This document shows positions 6,028-9,162 of a stretch of DNA of 9,162 nucleotides, in pieces. The stretch is from Christensenellaceae bacterium (GTDB lineage Bacteria > Bacillota > Clostridia > Christensenellales > SZUA-584). Below the pieces are notes generated by a model. The model saw only the letters and a program-made list of their open reading frames with translations. It was not told where the DNA came from and did not search any database. A program made the translations under genes and the position numbers. The DNA lies in the NCBI GenBank assembly GCA_012719815.1, contig JAAXZP010000034.1, positions 1 through 9,162 on the forward strand, read 5' to 3'. Positions within the stretch are counted from its first letter, which is position 1. Every line of letters starts with the position of its first letter.

Positions 6028-6036
6028 TGTTAGAAT
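6028..6036 (+). promoter_or_regulatory. Extended -10 promoter of the CotH gene
   Basis: TGTTAGAAT contains TAGAAT (6031-6036, 5 of 6 to consensus) preceded by TG at the extended -10 spacing. The -35 region 17 bases upstream (TGGCAA, 6008-6013) is poor, as is common for extended -10 promoters. Transcription would start near 6043, about 41 bases before the ATG. Confidence 0.45.
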
Positions 6037-6083
6037 GCAGTTCTGAATATGTATCGATAAAGTGAGGAATAAGAGTCGCTGAC

Positions 6084-9059
6084 ATGAAGAAAGCTTGCGC
6101 CCTGCTGATCATTGCGGCCATTGTTGCCGGCCTTATCATAGCGTGGCCCTACATCGCTCCGCCGGAGCAGAGCGAACCCGCAGCGCCTTCCGCCGGGTCG
6201 GGCGGTATTATCCTGAACGAAGTCATGACCAACAACAAAGGCATACTGGTTGACGACATGGGCGCAAACAGCGACTGGGTGGAAATATACAATAACACCG
6301 ACCAGCCGGTGGATTTAAGCCGGTTCGCGCTTTCCGATGACGAGCAAAACCCGCTCAAATGGGTATTCCCGCGGATGGAGCTGGCTCCCCATGGCTATGC
6401 TTTGGTATACCTGTCCGGCTCTTCCCGGTCGGATGTGGAAAACGGCATACTGCACGGCTCTTTTAAGCTGAGCTCAATGGGCGAAAAGCTGCTGCTGTCC
6501 AACTCATCCGGTTATGTCGTGGATTCGGTGGACATCCCGGCGCTGCCGGAAAACGTATCGTACGGCCGCGTAAACGGGCAATGGCAGATACTCGACGCCA
6601 TTTCGCCGGGCTATGAGAACAGCGACGCGGGCGTGGCCGCCTATCAGGAAACCCGCAAAGTGGAAAACCCGGCGCTGCGCATCACCGAACTGATGGCCAA
6701 AAACGCCATGACGATACAGGACCCTCAGGGCGAATACAGCGACTGGGTGGAGATCACCAATATTTCCGACACGGACTGCGACCTTTCCGGCTGCGGGCTT
6801 ACCGACGATGCGACCAGGCCAATGAAATGGGCCTTCCCCGTCGGCGTTACCATCAAGCCGGGCGAAACGCTGCTGGTGTTCTGCTCCGGCCGTTCCTCGA
6901 CCGCAGCGGACGGCGCGCTGGAAGCAGGCTTTAGGCTGTCGTCATACAGCGGCGTTGTGATGCTGTCCGACAGGGCCGGCCGCCTGATGGACAGCGTATC
7001 CTACGGCAACATGCCCGCCGACTGGTCGTATGCGCGCGGCTATGCCGACGGCTCGCCCACCGACACGTGGGCGCTCACCAGCCGGCCCACGCCGGGATAT
7101 CCCAACACCGAAGACGGTTTCGACGCGTTCCTTGCGGCCAATTTCGCTCCTGCCAGCGATATCGTCATCTCCGAGGTGCTGTGCTCCAACAGCTCGATCA
7201 GGTTCGGCGAGGCGCAGGTAAGCAGCGACTTCATCGAAATCGAGAACCGCGGCACCAGCGCCGTGAATATCGGCGGCTACGGGCTCACCGACAACGCGGG
7301 CAACCCCACCAAATTCCGTTTCCCGGACATGACGCTCATGCCCGGCGAGCGCGTGCTGGTGCTTGCCGCGGGCGCGGATGCTCAGGCTGATACGCAGCAC
7401 CTGACCGCTCCCTTCCGGCTGCGCCGCGCCGGCACCACGCTGGCGCTGTTCGACGCCAAAGGGAAGCTGCTCGACCGGTATTTCATCGGGGAAATGCCGC
7501 CGAACATCTCAGTGGGCCGCGCGGCAGGCAGCCCAGACATCGCGTATTTTTCCACGCCCACGCCAGGCGCCCCCAACGGAGAGGGCAAGGCGGGCATCGC
7601 TCCGCCGGTGCAGTTCAGCCAGGCGCCGGGCAAATATGACGGCGCGGTGCAGCTCACGCTGACGGCAGGAGACGGCTTCGATATTTATTACACCGTTGAA
7701 GGCGGCATCACGCCGGACGAAAACGCGCCGGAAAGCAACTCCACCAAGTATACCGGGCCCATCACCATCAGCTCCACGGCGTCGGTGCGCGCGCGCGCTT
7801 ACCGGGAGGGTTATATACCCAGCGCTACGTCCACCGCGACGTACTTCATCGGCACGCAGCACACGCTGCCCATTGTGTCCATCACCACCGACAAGCCCAA
7901 CCTGTTTGACCCGGTCAAAGGTATTTATATGCTGGGCCCCAACCCCGGTAGCGCGGAAGATTTTTACCCCACCGCGAATTTCCGCTCGGATACCGAAGTG
8001 CCGGCGACGTTCGCGCTGTACGAAAACGGCCAGCGGGTATTCCAGCAGGACATCGGCCTCGCGATGACGGGCGGGCTTTCGCTGTCGCTGAGAGAGCAGA
8101 AATCCTTCGCGATCTACGCGCGCAGCCGATACGGCGAGAGCACGATGAAATACAAGTTCTTTGAGGACCGCGAGTTCACCGAGTACAAATCGCTGATACT
8201 GCGCATGGGCGGCCGCGACACATCCAAAACCAAGCTGAACACTTACGTGTCGCTGAAGCTCGTGGACGGAAAGATGAAGGTGATGACGCAGGCTGCCAAG
8301 CCCTGCGTGGTATACATTAACGGCCAATACTGGGGCTTATACTTCCTGATGGAGAAGCGCAACAAGTATATGGTCGCCCAGCACGAAGGCATCACGGACG
8401 AAAATATTATCGACTCCATCAACCTCGTCAAGGGCAGCGGCGGCGTGGTCAACAACGGCACGAACAAAGGCTATCTTGAGATATACAACTTTATCAAGAC
8501 CCACGACATGTCGCAGAAGGAGAACTTCGACTGGGTCGCGGCGCGGCTGGATACCGATAGCTTCATGGATCTGATGATCAACGAGATCTATATCGCCAAC
8601 AACGATCCCGGCAACATGCAATATTACCAGGTGCCGCCGGACGGCAAGTGGATACAGATCTATCAGGACCTGGACAACGCGTTCTATTCGTTCGATACGC
8701 TGAAGCTGCGCATGGATCCGGCCACCACCGGCTCCGACATTTTCAACGGCCTGTTGAAATACAAGCCCTGGCGCGACGCGTTCATTGAGCGCTTCGCCTG
8801 GACGCTCAAGAATATATACGCCCCCGACCGCGTGATCGCGGTGATCGACGAAGCCGCGACCGCCGTCCGCAGCGAGGTGGCGGCGGACCACCAGCGCTGG
8901 AGCAAGGAGCTGCCCACGCCGGAGGAATGGGAGGCCGGCGTACAGACCATGAAGGCCTTCGCTCAAAAGCGCCCTGCTGCGATGGTGGGCTACCTAAAGC
9001 AGCATTTTCAGCTTACGCAGGAACAGATCAATATGTTGGAGGACGCGATTAAATACTGA
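6084..9059 (+). CDS. Exported CotH-family kinase with three lamin-tail domains
   Basis: A 991-residue protein predicted to act outside the membrane. Residues 1-25 (MKK, then a long hydrophobic run) form a signal peptide or signal anchor; no lipobox is seen. An A/P/S/E-rich linker follows. Three lamin-tail domains lie at about 42-177, 198-340 and 359-498, each with a NEV/TEL/SEV opening, DWVEI or DFIEI, a TD/SD-W/F-FP core and a P-T/S-PG-Y/A-PN type end. A chitobiase/hexosaminidase C-terminal-like domain (about 508-590) leads into a CotH domain (about 594-965). The kinase signature is intact: K673 (REQKSFAIYAR), E757 (FLMEKRN), NNDPGN (D841) and QDLDNAF (D862, D864). The D841-D864 spacing of 23 equals that between D228 and D251, which I recall as the key aspartates of Bacillus subtilis CotH. 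CotH kinases phosphorylate secreted or spore-coat proteins; the substrate here is unknown. The ATG has only AAGAG at 8 bases and GAGGA further up. The gene is monocistronic. Confidence 0.92.
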   Translation: MKKACALLIIAAIVAGLIIAWPYIAPPEQSEPAAPSAGSGGIILNEVMTNNKGILVDDMGANSDWVEIYNNTDQPVDLSRFALSDDEQNPLKWVFPRMELAPHGYALVYLSGSSRSDVENGILHGSFKLSSMGEKLLLSNSSGYVVDSVDIPALPENVSYGRVNGQWQILDAISPGYENSDAGVAAYQETRKVENPALRITELMAKNAMTIQDPQGEYSDWVEITNISDTDCDLSGCGLTDDATRPMKWAFPVGVTIKPGETLLVFCSGRSSTAADGALEAGFRLSSYSGVVMLSDRAGRLMDSVSYGNMPADWSYARGYADGSPTDTWALTSRPTPGYPNTEDGFDAFLAANFAPASDIVISEVLCSNSSIRFGEAQVSSDFIEIENRGTSAVNIGGYGLTDNAGNPTKFRFPDMTLMPGERVLVLAAGADAQADTQHLTAPFRLRRAGTTLALFDAKGKLLDRYFIGEMPPNISVGRAAGSPDIAYFSTPTPGAPNGEGKAGIAPPVQFSQAPGKYDGAVQLTLTAGDGFDIYYTVEGGITPDENAPESNSTKYTGPITISSTASVRARAYREGYIPSATSTATYFIGTQHTLPIVSITTDKPNLFDPVKGIYMLGPNPGSAEDFYPTANFRSDTEVPATFALYENGQRVFQQDIGLAMTGGLSLSLREQKSFAIYARSRYGESTMKYKFFEDREFTEYKSLILRMGGRDTSKTKLNTYVSLKLVDGKMKVMTQAAKPCVVYINGQYWGLYFLMEKRNKYMVAQHEGITDENIIDSINLVKGSGGVVNNGTNKGYLEIYNFIKTHDMSQKENFDWVAARLDTDSFMDLMINEIYIANNDPGNMQYYQVPPDGKWIQIYQDLDNAFYSFDTLKLRMDPATTGSDIFNGLLKYKPWRDAFIERFAWTLKNIYAPDRVIAVIDEAATAVRSEVAADHQRWSKELPTPEEWEAGVQTMKAFAQKRPAAMVGYLKQHFQLTQEQINMLEDAIKY

Positions 9060-9080
9060 TACAAACGCTGCCCATCCATA

Positions 9081-9108
9081 AAAAAAGCCGGTTTTCACCG
9101 GCTTTTTT
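9081..9108. terminator. Bidirectional intrinsic terminator
   Basis: AAAAAAGCCGGT (9081-9092) and ACCGGCTTTTTT (9097-9108) form a perfect 12-bp inverted repeat around a TTTC loop. T6 follows the GC core on either strand. It lies between the CotH stop codon and the stop codon of the converging minus-strand gene, so it probably ends both. Confidence 0.9.
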
Positions 9109-9129
9109 ATTTGCCATCCGTAAACACGG

Positions 9130-9162
9130 CTATTTCAGTTTGTTCCCGCACTCGCCGCAGAA
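9130..9162 (-). CDS. C-terminal end of a zinc-ribbon protein (partial)
   Basis: Read on the minus strand from the window edge, the frame gives FCGECGNKLK followed by TAG (9130-9132). CGECGNKL is a CxxCG half of a zinc ribbon, of the kind found at the ends of many bacterial zinc-ribbon-domain proteins (compare CxxCGxxL). Only 10 codons are inside the window, so the main part of the protein and its role cannot be told. A terminator 22 bases past the stop codon supports this being a real gene end. Confidence 0.6.
   Translation of the reverse strand, partial: FCGECGNKLK

Noticed and set aside
4610..6046. A 478-codon plus-strand open frame across the synthase gene
   Set aside because: It is antisense to the well-supported PLP enzyme. 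Its translation is rich in Arg, His and Val in the pattern produced by reading a GC-rich gene backwards. No ribosome site or known domain is visible.
7509..8327. A 272-codon minus-strand open frame inside the CotH gene
   Set aside because: It has the same Arg/His/Val-rich antisense composition and no domain I recognise, and it lies fully within a convincing coding region. It is best explained by high GC at third positions.

Overview
The window looks like a piece of chromosome from an anaerobic, GC-rich member of the Bacillota (Clostridia in the broad sense). The basis is a stand-alone A-type flavodiiron protein, a hexameric clostridial-type glutamate dehydrogenase, a small HemG-like flavodoxin and a large secreted CotH-kinase/lamin-tail protein, all with purine-rich Shine-Dalgarno sites and intrinsic terminators. 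The genes are GC-rich and the intergenic gaps are sharply AT-rich. No rRNA, tRNA, CRISPR array, insertion sequence or phage gene is visible. The lineage is an inference from gene content only.

Layout, left to right. At 1-30 a near-consensus minus-strand promoter fires out of the window. From 103 to 2831 two minus-strand genes follow each other: a flavodiiron protein (fprA type) and, upstream of it, NADP-type glutamate dehydrogenase (gdhA). gdhA has its own terminator, so the two look like separate transcription units. A roughly 200-bp AT-rich divergent region (2832-3029) separates gdhA from a plus-strand short-chain dehydrogenase of the YghA/general-stress type (3030-3881), which ends in a strong terminator. 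Next come two minus-strand genes, each with a promoter: a flavodoxin-domain protein (4009-4536) and a PLP-dependent alpha-oxoamine synthase resembling serine palmitoyltransferase or 2-amino-3-ketobutyrate CoA ligase (4691-5869). A second divergent region (5870-6083) leads to the largest gene, a 991-residue exported CotH-family kinase with three tandem lamin-tail domains and a chitobiase-C-like domain (6084-9059). A perfect bidirectional terminator follows. The last 33 bases are the C-terminal end of a minus-strand zinc-ribbon protein.

How the genes fit together. Almost every gene appears to be its own transcription unit, with a recognisable promoter or terminator around it, so there is no obvious operon pathway. 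The flavodiiron protein (O2/NO detoxification), the flavodoxin (electron carrier or redox enzyme) and the stress-type dehydrogenase suggest a loose redox and stress theme. Glutamate dehydrogenase handles ammonium assimilation or glutamate turnover. The synthase and the CotH protein are divergently transcribed, and both could concern the cell envelope, but the sequence does not prove a link.

No gap longer than 300 bases lacks a gene. I found no clear case of a wholly new system. The items most worth a second look are the architecture of the CotH/lamin-tail protein, the orphan serine-palmitoyltransferase-like gene with overlapping palindromes at its start, and several operator-like inverted repeats.
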